64,000 nt of DNA from Aurantiacibacter atlanticus (GCF_001077815.2 NZ_CP011310.1:1364001-1428000), one strand, 5' to 3'. Numbered from the stretch's first letter, positions 26,540 to 35,677 are shown. Program-made: numbers and translations. Notes: generated by a model not told the origin, from the sequence alone.

Positions 26540-27925
26540 ATGAGCACGCGCGAGACCTCCGCTTTAGAAGAGCCGCGCATCGAAAGCCGTGATCAACTGG
26601 TCGCCCCGATGCAACGCGGCGAGAAGCCAATAGGCCAATGGCGCATCGGCACAGAGCATGAGAAGCTGGTCTATAAGACTGACGATCATCGTGCCCCTTC
26701 CTATGCTGAAGACGGCGGCATTCGTGACATATTGATGGCTATGCGCCAGTTCGGCTGGAAGCCTGTGGAAGAGGCCGGGCCGGACGGGACGGTCAATGTT
26801 ATCGCCATGTCTGGCAGCGATGGGACCATCAGCCTTGAACCTGCGGGGCAGCTCGAACTTTCGGGCGCAGCGGTTGAAACTCTGCACCAGACTTGTGCCG
26901 AAACCGGCCGACATCTGACACAGGTAAAATCCGTGGGTGAGGATTTGGATGTCGGCTTCCTTGGCCTGGGCATGTGGCCCGACAAGACCCGGGAAGACCT
27001 GCCCATCATGCCCAAACAGCGTTATTCCATCATGAAACGACACATGCCAACCGTGGGCAATCTCGGCCTGGACATGATGTTGCGCACATGTACCATTCAG
27101 GTTAATCTGGATTATAGCTCAGAGGCGGATATGGCGAAAAAATTCCGCACCGGCCTCGCGCTTCAGCCGCTCGCAACGGCGCTTTTTGCAAATTCGCCAT
27201 TTACCGAAGGCAAGCCCAATGGCCTCCTCTCCTATCGCAGCCATATCTGGTCCGATACCGATCCGCATCGCACAGGCATGCTGCCCTTCGTGTTCGATGA
27301 TGGTTTCGGATATGAAAGCTATGTCGATTACATGCTCGACGTGCCGATGTATTTCGTCTTTCGCGATGGCGTGTATATCGATGCTGCCGGACAAAGCTTT
27401 CGCGACTTTCTGAACGGTGAACTTCCTGCACTGCCCGGCGAATTGCCTTTGCAAAGCGATTGGTGGGATCACCTCTCCACCGCATTTCCCGAAGTGCGGC
27501 TGAAAAGCTTTCTCGAAATGCGCGGCGCCGATGGTGGCCCGTGGAACCGCATTTGCGCGCTTCCAGCCCTGTGGGTTGGCCTGTTGTATGATCAGGGCGC
27601 GCTCGATGCCGCCTGGGATTTGGTGAAAGACTGGTCGATGGAAGAGCGTGAGACATTGCGCAATGCCGTTCCTGCACAGGCGCTCGATGCCGCCATTCCC
27701 GGTGGCGGCATCCTGCGCGATCTCGCCCAGGATGTGCTCGATATCGCCCATGCAGGCCTTGCCGCACGTGGACGGCTCAACAGCATGGGCGATAATGAAA
27801 CCGGTTTCCTCAATCCGCTGCGGCAGATTGTCGATAGCGGAAAGGTGCCGGCGCAGGATTTGCTCGAAAAGTTCCACGGTGAGTGGAACGGTGACATTTC
27901 GCGCATCTATGAAGAGAGCTTCTGA
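26540..27925 (+). CDS. gshA: Glutamate-cysteine ligase, plant-like class
   Basis: The 461-residue protein is of the GCL group found in plants and alphaproteobacteria: 'WRIGTEHEKLVY', 'VNVIAMSGSDGTISLEPAGQLELSGA', 'PKQRYSIMKRHMP', 'CTIQVNLDYSSEADMA' and 'NRICALPALWVGLLYD'. It catalyses the first and controlling step of glutathione synthesis. Plant-like enzymes of this class can be redox-regulated; I cannot see clear evidence of that here. The ATG at 26540 follows GAGGAAAGAGC. Confidence 0.95.
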   Translation: MSTRETSALEEPRIESRDQLVAPMQRGEKPIGQWRIGTEHEKLVYKTDDHRAPSYAEDGGIRDILMAMRQFGWKPVEEAGPDGTVNVIAMSGSDGTISLEPAGQLELSGAAVETLHQTCAETGRHLTQVKSVGEDLDVGFLGLGMWPDKTREDLPIMPKQRYSIMKRHMPTVGNLGLDMMLRTCTIQVNLDYSSEADMAKKFRTGLALQPLATALFANSPFTEGKPNGLLSYRSHIWSDTDPHRTGMLPFVFDDGFGYESYVDYMLDVPMYFVFRDGVYIDAAGQSFRDFLNGELPALPGELPLQSDWWDHLSTAFPEVRLKSFLEMRGADGGPWNRICALPALWVGLLYDQGALDAAWDLVKDWSMEERETLRNAVPAQALDAAIPGGGILRDLAQDVLDIAHAGLAARGRLNSMGDNETGFLNPLRQIVDSGKVPAQDLLEKFHGEWNGDISRIYEESF

Positions 27926-27958
27926 TCGCGCCCAGTGCCGCATTGGCGCAGCGCAACG

Positions 27959-28363
27959 TCAATCATAGCTGACCACTTCAAATTCGATGCCGTCCCAGTC
28001 GAAAAAATAGAAACTGCGTGGTCCCGGTTCATAGGTGCCGTGGCTGAAGGGGGAGAGGCCGTGCTGCTCCACCACGCGCTCTGCCGCATCCAGATCGTTT
28101 ACCTGCAATCCCACATGATTCATCGGGCGGCCCTTTTCCTGGCCGGACTTGTCGGTGCCGTCAGTATAGAGTGACAGATATTCCGCATCGGTCCCGATGT
28201 GCAAAGTCTCGCCGCCCTGCGGATGGATTCCACGCCACCGCTCGTGCCAGCCGGCAAGGTCTTTCAGCAAACGGGCTGAACGATCAATGTCGCTGACAGT
28301 CAGATTGACGTGTTCAAGATGGGCTGTTGCCGCGTCATTATGCGCTGCGTTCGTCATGGTCAT
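27959..28363 (-). CDS. VOC (glyoxalase/bleomycin resistance) family protein
   Basis: The 134-residue protein has two beta-alpha-beta-beta-beta halves: 'LEHVNLTVSDIDRSARLL' and 'MNHVGLQVNDLDAAERVV', ending 'FYFFDWDGIEFEVV' with the metal-ligand Glu. The start at ATG 28363 follows AAAGGA; further in-frame ATG 28375 and TTG 28378 lie upstream. It is divergent from soxR, and a SoxR box with a TTGACC -35 points toward this gene, so it is probably redox-induced. Substrate unknown. Confidence 0.85.
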   Translation of the reverse strand: MTMTNAAHNDAATAHLEHVNLTVSDIDRSARLLKDLAGWHERWRGIHPQGGETLHIGTDAEYLSLYTDGTDKSGQEKGRPMNHVGLQVNDLDAAERVVEQHGLSPFSHGTYEPGPRSFYFFDWDGIEFEVVSYD

Positions 28364-28448
28364 AAATCCTTTCATCAAACCACTGTAATCAAGCGATTGT
28401 CGGTCGACCGCATGGCGTTGACCCGAATCGCTTCTTGCCTCTTGTGCA

Positions 28449-28468
28449 ACCTCAAGCTAAGTTGAGGT
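28449..28468 (-). promoter_or_regulatory. SoxR box / SoxR-activated promoter
   Basis: ACCTCAA (28449-28455) and TTGAGGT (28462-28468) form a perfect 7 bp inverted repeat, giving CCTCAAGCTAAGTTGAGG, close to the known SoxR box CCTCAAGTTAACTTGAGG. On the minus strand a -35 TTGACC (28471-28466) overlaps the box, and a 19 bp spacer as in SoxR promoters leads to a weak -10 near 28441-28446. This orientation drives the VOC gene. Confidence 0.85.
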
Positions 28469-28560
28469 CAAGTGATTGGGGATAATCGGTGGATGGCCGG
28501 TGGACAGGGCGGTAGATAATTCAGGGACTATCGGTGCAAAAGCGCCGGGATCGGTAAGGT

Positions 28561-29001
28561 ATGACGGAACATCGCTTCATCACCATCGGGCATTTATCCA
28601 AACGCACCGGAGTCGCCGTTTCAGCGATACGGTTTTACGAAGAAAAGGGCCTGCTCCAATCGCTGCGCACCAGCGGCAACCAACGGCGTTTTCTGCGCAG
28701 TGATATTCGCCGGGTCAGCTTCATCTTGATCGCCCAGAAACTGGGGCTCAATCTGGCAGAGATCGAAGCGCAGCTTGCCGACCTGCCCGAAGGCCGCAAT
28801 CCTACGCTGGAAGACTGGCGCAAGATCAGCCGGCAAATGCGCGTGGCGATTGATGAGCGCATCACCCTGCTCAATCGCACGCGCAACCAGCTTGACCAGT
28901 GTATCGGCTGCGGCTGCCTCAGCCTGACCAAGTGCCAGCTATACAATAAGGATGACAAGCTGGGTCTGAAGGGGTCGGGGCCAAGGGCGGTGCTGGATTA
29001 G
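28561..29001 (+). CDS. soxR: Redox-sensing activator SoxR
   Basis: The 146-residue MerR-family protein has the winged helix-turn-helix at residues 6-30 ('ITIGHLSKRTGVAVSAIRFYEEKGL') and the C-terminal 2Fe-2S ligand set C-x2-C-x-C-x5-C (Cys114, 117, 119, 125) that defines SoxR. Oxidation of this cluster by redox-cycling compounds switches on target promoters. The SoxR box lies in the divergent spacer. The ATG at 28561 follows GGTAAGGT. No soxS is present, as expected outside enterics. Confidence 0.96.
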   Translation: MTEHRFITIGHLSKRTGVAVSAIRFYEEKGLLQSLRTSGNQRRFLRSDIRRVSFILIAQKLGLNLAEIEAQLADLPEGRNPTLEDWRKISRQMRVAIDERITLLNRTRNQLDQCIGCGCLSLTKCQLYNKDDKLGLKGSGPRAVLD

Positions 29002-29033
29002 AGCGGAAAGCTGAACCATGGGCCCGCGCGGAA

Positions 29034-32000
29034 TTATTCCGCTGCCAGCGCCTCGGCTTCGCCAAGATCCACGCTGACCAGCCGTGAGATACCCTTCTCC
29101 ACCATTGTCACGCCGAACAGGCGGTGCATCCGGCTCATGGTGACGGCATTATGCGTGACGATAAGGTAGCGGGTGTTGGTTTCCAGCACCATTGAATCAA
29201 GCAGGTCGCAGAATCGTTCGATATTGGCATCGTCCAGCGGTGCGTCCACTTCATCAAGTACGCAGATTGGTGCCGGATTGGTTAGGAAGAGGGCAAAGAT
29301 AAGTGCTGTAGCGGTTAATGCCTGTTCGCCACCCGAAAGCAGGCTGAGGCTTTGCAAACGCTTGCCCGGTGGCTGCGCGTAAATCTCCAGCCCGGCCTCA
29401 AGCGGATCATCCGAATCGATCAGCGCGAGATGGGCCTGCCCGCCTTCGAAGAGCCGCATGAACAGGCGGCGGAAATGGCCGTCCACTTCTTCAAAAGCCG
29501 CGCGCAGGCGCTCGCGCCCCTCACGGTTGAGATTGCCAATGCTGCCGCGCAATCGGTGAACCGCCTCTGCCAGGTCGGCCTGTTCTGCAGCGCTATTGCC
29601 GTGTTCATTCTCGACCCGTTCGAGTTCCTCTCCGGCAACAAGATTGACCGGGCCGATCCGTTCACGACTGGCCACAAGCCTGTCCATCTCATCGCTTTCA
29701 AGACCGGCGTTGCGCACGCCTTCCTCTTCGAATGCGAACCGCGATGGCAGTAGGGCGGGCGGGCACTGGAATCGTTCACCCGAAATGCGCGCCATTTCCT
29801 CGCGGCGTTGCTCCTCGTTTTCGGCGCGGGTCGCCAGCGTGGCGCGTGCTTCGCGGGCGGTGGCCAAAGCCTCGTTCAGATCGGCGAGGGCTTGATCCGC
29901 CTCGCGCGCTTTGTCACCGGCCGCGGCAACGGCGCTTTCGGCCTTGGCCAACTCTTCGGTCAGGCGATCACGCACAGCTTCGCCGCCTTCGATCTCGCGC
30001 ATCAGGCCTTCGGGCTTGGCACCAATAATGGCGCGTTCCTCGGCAATTTCCTCAGACCGCGCAGCCATGCCTGCCAGCCGTGATGCCGCATCGCCGGCGC
30101 GCGCCTGCCACCCCTTCATATCGGCGCGCTGGGTGGCGACCCTTTCGCGCATCACCGCAAGCGTTTGATCATGCGAAGCGAGTGCAGCATTGGCGGCCTG
30201 CAAGCTTTCACGCGCCGCCTCATTCTTTGCGCGTGCCGCCTCCAGCGTGGCACGTCCGGTTTCGGGATCGGGCAATTCGTTCAGCCGCGCCTTTGCCGAA
30301 TCGAGTTCACCCTGCACCTGCTCACATTGCGAAACATGATCTGCCAACGCGGTTTCAAATTCTTCCCGGCGGGCGGCCAGGCGTTCCTGCAACGCCTCTG
30401 CCTGATCGAGCGCGCGCAGCGCACTCCGCTCCTGCTCTGCTGCTTCACCAAGCGCCCGTTCTTGCGCCACGAGATCGCGTTGGAGTGCGCTTAGTGTCTT
30501 CTGCGCCGCGTCTTGCGCTTTTTCGGCGCGGGCCGATGCGTCGCGCAATTCAGGCAGGCGCTTTTCCAGATCCTTCAGGCGATTGTCTGATTCCAGTCGA
30601 GCAGCCTCAGCCGCGCCTTCGCCCCGTGCAACAAATCCATCCCAGCGGCGCAGGAAACCATCGCGAGTTACCAGCCATTCACCCGGAGCCAGTTCACGCC
30701 CGTCATCATCCTGGACAACATGCACCAGCGCCAGCCGCGCGGCGAGTTCCTGCGGGCAATCGCGGACATGCGCAGCAAGGCTGTCTGCCACCGGAGCAGG
30801 CGATGTCGATCCGGTCCAGAAGCGTCCTTCTGCAGCGCCTTCTGGGGCACCCAGCGGCGATTTTGCGTCGCGCCCCAATACGGCGGCAAGCGCGCGTTCA
30901 TAGCCGCTTTCAACCGCGACGCGATCCAGTGCGGCGGGCAGGCCATGGCGACTTGACTTCTGACGCTGCCGCGCTTCCTTGTCGCGAGAGAGGGCCTGAT
31001 ATTCGCGCTCTACCCCGAAGAGTTCGGCCTTGGCAGCGGAGAATGCGGCGGCCGCTTCATCCCGCGCGGAGGCAAGCGTATCCTTGCGGGCACGCTCGGC
31101 CTCAAGTTCTTCACGCAGGGCGGCGAGGCGGGCTTGCGACGCGGCTACGGCCCTCTGCGCCTTCGCCACTTCCTCTGCTGCGTCGCCTGCGCTGCCCAGC
31201 GCAGCTTGCGCCTCTGTAATCCGGCGCGCTTCCCCTGCCAGCCGATCAAGCCTCGCCTCTGCCTGAGCAATTTCGGATTGCGCCACGCGCCAGTCGGCTT
31301 CCACCCCGGCATGGGTGGCAGTTGCATTGGCAAGCGCAAGTTCGGCAGTGCGTCCTGCGCGTTCAGTATCTTCTACCCGGCGCACCAGATCAGGACGGTG
31401 CGCTTCGTCATTCTCCAGTGCGGCCTCGCCCTGCGACAGTGCCGCTTCAAGGTCTTTCAGCGCCTTGGCCGCGTCTTGCGTCATCCGGTCAGCTTCGAAG
31501 CGGTCTTCTTCCAGCCGGTCCTTCTGCCGATCAAGGTCGCGCAATCGCTGTTCGGCGGCTTCCAGCTGGCTGGCGAGCGTCGCCATGCGGTGGCCATGGG
31601 CGCTGGCATCATCACGTCTGTCGGCAAGCTCATCGCGCAATTCAGCCAGGCTGATCGCCAGCGCGGCTTGAGCCTTTTGCGCGGCTTTTGCTGCCTCCTG
31701 CGCACCCGCCACCTTTGTATCAGCACCTTGCGCCTCTGCTCTGGCGGCTTCGGCGGCCTGCGCGGCATCGCGCCAGCGGGCAAACAGCAGACGCGCCTCG
31801 GCAATGCGGATGTCGTCCGACAGTTTTTTATATCGTTCGGCCTGCTTGGCCTGTCGCCGGAGCGAGGAAATCTGCGAATCAAGGCCGGCCATGAGGTCTT
31901 CGAGCCGTTCAAGGTTCTTTTCGGTGCTGCGTAATTTTGATTCGGCATCGCGGCGGCGCACATGAAGACCCGCAATTCCCGCCGCTTCTTCCAGCATCAT

Positions 32001-32456
32001 CCGTCGCTCTGTCGACTTGGCGGCAATGACCTGTGCGATCTTGCCCTGGCTGACGAGGGCTGGCGAATGCGCGCCCGTGGCGGCATCAGCGAAGATGAGC
32101 GAAATGTCCTTGGCCCGGACATCTCGGCCGTTCAGGCGATAGGCGCTGCCCGCGCCGCGCTCTATCCGGCGGGTCACGTCAAGATCTTCGCCGTCATCAT
32201 CCTTGGCGTGCAGCACGACCTCTGCGAAATCGCGTGGCGGGCGGGTGGAAGTGCCCGCGAAAATCACGTCTTCCATGCCACCTGATCGCATGCTCTTGGG
32301 CGAGCTTTCAGCCATCACCCAGCGGATCGCTTCAAGCAAGTTGGATTTGCCGCAGCCATTGGGGCCGACAACACCTGTTAGCCCGGGTTCTATGCGTAAT
32401 TCAGATGGCTCGACGAAGCTTTTGAAGCCGCTTAGCCTGAGCTTGCGGAACTCCAT
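29034..32456 (-). CDS. smc: Chromosome segregation protein SMC
   Basis: The 1140-residue protein has the SMC layout: Walker A GPNGCGKS (residues 31-38), a first coiled coil, a hinge around residues 500-600 ('KSSRHGLPAALDRVAVESGYERALAAVLG'), a second coiled coil, and the C-terminal ABC signature 'LSLLSGGEQALTATALIFALF' followed by Walker B 'PICVLDEVDAPLDD'. The coiled coils are rich in Ala, Glu and Arg. SMC with ScpAB organises and segregates the chromosome. It lies 15 bp after the DsbA-type lipoprotein gene on the same strand. Confidence 0.96.
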   Translation of the reverse strand: MEFRKLRLSGFKSFVEPSELRIEPGLTGVVGPNGCGKSNLLEAIRWVMAESSPKSMRSGGMEDVIFAGTSTRPPRDFAEVVLHAKDDDGEDLDVTRRIERGAGSAYRLNGRDVRAKDISLIFADAATGAHSPALVSQGKIAQVIAAKSTERRMMLEEAAGIAGLHVRRRDAESKLRSTEKNLERLEDLMAGLDSQISSLRRQAKQAERYKKLSDDIRIAEARLLFARWRDAAQAAEAARAEAQGADTKVAGAQEAAKAAQKAQAALAISLAELRDELADRRDDASAHGHRMATLASQLEAAEQRLRDLDRQKDRLEEDRFEADRMTQDAAKALKDLEAALSQGEAALENDEAHRPDLVRRVEDTERAGRTAELALANATATHAGVEADWRVAQSEIAQAEARLDRLAGEARRITEAQAALGSAGDAAEEVAKAQRAVAASQARLAALREELEAERARKDTLASARDEAAAAFSAAKAELFGVEREYQALSRDKEARQRQKSSRHGLPAALDRVAVESGYERALAAVLGRDAKSPLGAPEGAAEGRFWTGSTSPAPVADSLAAHVRDCPQELAARLALVHVVQDDDGRELAPGEWLVTRDGFLRRWDGFVARGEGAAEAARLESDNRLKDLEKRLPELRDASARAEKAQDAAQKTLSALQRDLVAQERALGEAAEQERSALRALDQAEALQERLAARREEFETALADHVSQCEQVQGELDSAKARLNELPDPETGRATLEAARAKNEAARESLQAANAALASHDQTLAVMRERVATQRADMKGWQARAGDAASRLAGMAARSEEIAEERAIIGAKPEGLMREIEGGEAVRDRLTEELAKAESAVAAAGDKAREADQALADLNEALATAREARATLATRAENEEQRREEMARISGERFQCPPALLPSRFAFEEEGVRNAGLESDEMDRLVASRERIGPVNLVAGEELERVENEHGNSAAEQADLAEAVHRLRGSIGNLNREGRERLRAAFEEVDGHFRRLFMRLFEGGQAHLALIDSDDPLEAGLEIYAQPPGKRLQSLSLLSGGEQALTATALIFALFLTNPAPICVLDEVDAPLDDANIERFCDLLDSMVLETNTRYLIVTHNAVTMSRMHRLFGVTMVEKGISRLVSVDLGEAEALAAE

Positions 32457-32471
32457 GCTTTGCCCCCGCCC

Positions 32472-33227
32472 CTACTCGGTCCGCGCGCCGGCGCGTTGCA
32501 AGGCGGGTTCGAGGACGTCCCAGGAAATGCCGTCCAACTTCGATCCGTTGATGAAGAAGGTTGGCGTTCCGGTCACGCCCAATTCCTCACTCTGTTCGTC
32601 AGAACGTTCACCGATGGCCTGAATCGATGCGGTGTCAGCAAGACAGGCAGCACCCTGATCGCGGCTGATCCCGCGTGCGGCGAAAAATTCGAAGAAACCG
32701 GCAGCTTCGGCAATGGCAATATACAATTGGCCTTCAGGCGGTTCACCCGCAGCCTGCAATGCCTGTCCGCCTTCTTGCGCGCCCGCCATGATCGTGTCGA
32801 AATTGGCCCAGACCTGATCGGACAGTGCATGGAAGCTTTCAGGGGCGCTGCAACGGGTCAGGCGGGCCAGTGTCATGTCGAAGACATTGTGCACCTGATT
32901 GCGCAGTTCGAAGGAAACCACGCCCGTGCTGACATAATCTTCTTTCAGCGGCTCTGCCCCGTTCTGGGCGAAAACTGCACAGGCACCGCAGGTGAGCGAG
33001 CCATATTCGATGACCTTGATCGGTGCGTCGGGGTTGCCGAGCACATAACCATCATATTCGCTGACAGTAACGATGTCGGTCCATTCCTGTCCATCTGGTG
33101 CAGCGATGGGCGCGATTGCCTCACCCTCCGCGATTTCACCGCCTTCGCTGCTATCGCTGCAAGCGGAAAGCGCGAGTGCGAGAGGCGCGGTAAGAGAAGC
33201 AAGGAGGAGGCGGCGCGGTGTGGTCAT
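32472..33227 (-). CDS. DsbA-type thioredoxin lipoprotein (CGAC)
   Basis: The 251-residue protein has a lipoprotein signal with LSAC (Cys23) and a thioredoxin-fold domain with active site Cys80-Gly-Ala-Cys83 ('YGSLTCGACAVF'). The DsbA helical insertion follows, and the cis-Pro region is 'LGVTGTPTFFINGSKLDG'. It should act in the periplasm as a membrane-anchored thiol oxidoreductase. It belongs to the 'thioredoxin domain-containing' group that sits beside smc in sphingomonads. Second of two such genes in tandem. Confidence 0.9.
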   Translation of the reverse strand: MTTPRRLLLASLTAPLALALSACSDSSEGGEIAEGEAIAPIAAPDGQEWTDIVTVSEYDGYVLGNPDAPIKVIEYGSLTCGACAVFAQNGAEPLKEDYVSTGVVSFELRNQVHNVFDMTLARLTRCSAPESFHALSDQVWANFDTIMAGAQEGGQALQAAGEPPEGQLYIAIAEAAGFFEFFAARGISRDQGAACLADTASIQAIGERSDEQSEELGVTGTPTFFINGSKLDGISWDVLEPALQRAGARTE

Positions 33228-33299
33228 GTCAAATACTGTCCTGTCAGGTGACGAACCCCTAAAAACAAAGCCAAGCTAGACGCATGGCGCGGTATGGGG

Positions 33300-33330
33300 A
33301 AAGCGCCGGGGTTCGTGAATCGGCGCTTTT
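33300..33330 (-). terminator. Hairpin between the two dsbA-type genes
   Basis: AAAGCGCC (33300-33307) pairs with GGCGCTTT (33322-33329), an 8 bp perfect stem with a 14 nt loop, 17 bp after the second dsbA-type stop. The T tail is short on the minus strand and longer on the plus strand, so it may be a weak terminator or an mRNA-stabilising hairpin. Confidence 0.5.
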
Positions 33331-33346
33331 GCACAGGCTTTTCCCC

Positions 33347-34054
33347 TTATTCCGCGCTCGAAACGGGCGCGGAGCGTGCTGCCGACAACGCCTGCTGAAG
33401 AGCGGGCCAGCTGTGAACTCCATCAAGCAAGGTGCCATTAAGCGCAAAACTGGGTGTGCCGGGCACATTGAATTCAGCGATATTGGCGGCTGAGGCGTCG
33501 GTGATGGCGCGGGCGCGTGTCTCATCCGAAAGGCAGACATCAAGCTGCGACATGGAATAGCCGCGCCGTTCCATCAGTTCGTAAAAGTCCAGATCGCTGG
33601 CAATCGCCCGCATGCGTGAGGATACGGCGCCTGAATTCCAGCGGGCCTGCTGGGCGGCAGATATTTCCTGCGCGATCGGCAGCCAATTGTCCTGCGCATG
33701 CAAGATGGCGCTGTGATTGCCGAAAAACTTGGCATCGTCGCCGCATTGTGCCGCCAGCGTTGCAGCCACGTCGATAGGATTGCGAATAAAGGGGCGCACT
33801 TCCAATGCAGCATGGCCTTCATGGACGTAGAAATAGCGCAGTTCCGCTTCTGCATCCCTTTCGAAATCAGCGCAATGCGAGCAGGTGTAACTGACAAATT
33901 CGATCAATTGCAGCGGCGCTTCAGGATCGCCGACACGGTAGCCGGTAGCGGTCTCTTCAACTTCAAGATTCCAGTTCTGTGCAGCAGCCGGGGCGGTGCT
34001 GAATGCCGCCATTGGTGCTGCCATCAACAGGCTTGCGAAAACCAGGCCCTTCAT
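33347..34054 (-). CDS. DsbA-type thioredoxin protein (CSHC)
   Basis: The 235-residue secreted protein has a Sec signal ('MKGLVFASLLMAAPMAAFSTAPAAAQ', cleavage likely after AQ or AA) and a thioredoxin fold with Cys58-Ser-His-Cys61 ('SYTCSHCADF'). The cis-Pro loop is 'FNVPGTPSFALNGTLLDG'. It probably oxidises or isomerises disulfides in the periplasm. It overlaps dciA by 4 bp (34051-34054) and lies 119 bp before the lipoprotein paralogue. The CSHC redox site differs from its neighbour's CGAC. Confidence 0.9.
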   Translation of the reverse strand: MKGLVFASLLMAAPMAAFSTAPAAAQNWNLEVEETATGYRVGDPEAPLQLIEFVSYTCSHCADFERDAEAELRYFYVHEGHAALEVRPFIRNPIDVAATLAAQCGDDAKFFGNHSAILHAQDNWLPIAQEISAAQQARWNSGAVSSRMRAIASDLDFYELMERRGYSMSQLDVCLSDETRARAITDASAANIAEFNVPGTPSFALNGTLLDGVHSWPALQQALSAARSAPVSSAE

Positions 34055-34608
34055 TTCTCGTCATCCTCCTTATTCGCCACAGAACGGGCGAGAGATTCCA
34101 ATACAGCGCGCAGTTCAGGATCGCCAATATCACGCAAGCCTTCGCCAAGGTCCATGGGAATTGGCTTGAGCGAAGGTGGCGCGCTACGTTTATCTCCAGC
34201 AGGTGGCGGCTTAACCGCACCTTGCCGCATCTTCACCCTGGCGACCGCCTTATAACCGAAAAAGCGGTTCACACGCTCCAATATTTCGGGGATCACATGC
34301 TGGATCAGTGTGGCATGGGCAGGCAGCACAACCAGTTGCAGAATGCCGTCGCTTTTCTCGCCCGGTGGGAAACGGATGCTTTCGGGAGAGCAGACCTTGG
34401 CATGGATGGGGCCGACAATTTCAGGCCAGCGGGTAACCACGGTGCTTTGCACAAAACCAAACCGGCGGAACGCCGCGCGCCCGATCTGCGGAACAAGGTC
34501 CGCCACGGGCCGCGCAGGCCCGCCGCGTGGCCGCTCATAAGGCTTGGCCGTCTTGCGCGGGCGCCTGGCGGGGCTCTTCCCCGATTTTGGTTCATCCTGA
34601 CGTTCCAT
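34051..34608 (-). CDS. DciA-like DUF721 protein
   Basis: The 185-residue protein has a basic, Pro-rich N-terminus ('SGKSPARRPRKTAKPYERPRGG') followed by a DUF721/DciA region ('FVQSTVVTRWPEIVGPIHAKVCSPESIRF', 'LVVLPAHATLIQHVIPEILERVNRFFGY'). DciA helps load replicative helicase DnaB in bacteria without DnaC. I place the start at ATG 34608; an upstream in-frame ATG at 34623 adds five residues. It is divergent from mutY with starts only a few bases to 30 bp apart. Confidence 0.82.
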   Translation of the reverse strand: MERQDEPKSGKSPARRPRKTAKPYERPRGGPARPVADLVPQIGRAAFRRFGFVQSTVVTRWPEIVGPIHAKVCSPESIRFPPGEKSDGILQLVVLPAHATLIQHVIPEILERVNRFFGYKAVARVKMRQGAVKPPPAGDKRSAPPSLKPIPMDLGEGLRDIGDPELRAVLESLARSVANKEDDEK

Positions 34609-34637
34609 GAATAATGCTCCCATGCCATAGGCGCGGC

Positions 34638-35669
34638 GTGTCCGCCACCATCTCCACACTGCTTCTTGACTGGTATGACGGCCATGCGCGCGCTCTGCCG
34701 TGGCGCGCAGTGCCGGGTGGTGCGCTGCCAGACCCATATCGCGTATGGCTTTCAGAAGTGATGCTGCAACAGACCACCGTAGCTGCGGTGAAGCCCTATT
34801 TCGCCAAATTCATAGAACGATGGCCCACGGTGGAGGCACTGGCCGCCGCGCCGGAGGAAGAGGTGATGGCCGCCTGGGCCGGACTGGGCTATTACAGCCG
34901 CGCCCGCAATCTGGTGAAATGCGCAGCCAAAGTCACGGAAATGGGCGGCTTTCCCGATGATGAGGTAGCATTGCGAAGACTGCCGGGCCTTGGCGATTAT
35001 ACCGCAGCGGCGGTGGCTGCGATTGCCTTCGGCCAGCGCGCCGTGGTGGTGGATGCCAATGTAGAGCGGGTGGCGGCACGGCTTTTCGCGGTGGAGGAAC
35101 CGTTGCCGGGCGCGCGCAAGACCATTCGCGAACATGCAGACGCTATCACGCCCGAAGCGCGGCCCGGCGATTTTGCGCAGGCGATGATGGATCTGGGGGC
35201 AACGCTGTGCACGGCACGCGACGCCAAATGCCTGCTGTGCCCGCTGCGTGAAAGCTGTGCAGGCTATGCCAGGGGTAATCCGCAGCTTCTGCCAGTCAAG
35301 ACGAAGAAAAAGCCGAAGCCGCGCCGTGCAGGCACCGCTTTCTGGATTGAACGGGACAAAGCGGTGTGGCTGGTGAAGCGCCCCGGCAAGGGTCTGCTTG
35401 GAGGCATGCGCGCATTGCCCGATGATGGCTGGACGGCGCGCGGAGATGGGGACGGAGAAGCGCCGCTATCGGGCGGCTGGCAGGGCGCTGGCGTGGTGCG
35501 ACACGTGTTCACCCATTTTGAGCTGGAGCTGGGCGTTGCGATCCATGCTGGCGATCCTGCAATGCCTGAAGACACGGGCGAGTGGTGGCCGTTGGAAAGG
35601 CTGGAAGAGGCCGGCCTTCCTACGCTGTTTGCCAAGGCTGCACAATTGGTGCTCGCCAACAGGGAGTGA
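34638..35669 (+). CDS. mutY: Adenine DNA glycosylase MutY
   Basis: About 343 residues: 'SEVMLQQTTVAAV' (adenine pocket), the helix-hairpin-helix 'LPGLGDYTAAAVAAIAFGQRAVVVDANVERV' with the catalytic Asp, and the 4Fe-4S motif C-x6-C-x2-C-x5-C ('CTARDAKCLLCPLRESC'). A C-terminal NUDIX-like 8-oxoG recognition domain follows. It removes A opposite 8-oxoG. I prefer a GTG start at 34638, which gives the family N-terminus; an in-frame ATG at 34614 adds eight residues but lacks a ribosome site. Confidence 0.95.
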   Translation: MSATISTLLLDWYDGHARALPWRAVPGGALPDPYRVWLSEVMLQQTTVAAVKPYFAKFIERWPTVEALAAAPEEEVMAAWAGLGYYSRARNLVKCAAKVTEMGGFPDDEVALRRLPGLGDYTAAAVAAIAFGQRAVVVDANVERVAARLFAVEEPLPGARKTIREHADAITPEARPGDFAQAMMDLGATLCTARDAKCLLCPLRESCAGYARGNPQLLPVKTKKKPKPRRAGTAFWIERDKAVWLVKRPGKGLLGGMRALPDDGWTARGDGDGEAPLSGGWQGAGVVRHVFTHFELELGVAIHAGDPAMPEDTGEWWPLERLEEAGLPTLFAKAAQLVLANRE

Positions 35670-35677
35670 GTGCGGCG

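Noticed and set aside
30080..31219. 379-residue plus-strand frame inside smc
   Set aside because: Antisense to the smc coiled coil; its Arg/Pro/His-rich sequence is the usual mirror of Ala/Glu-rich coding DNA.
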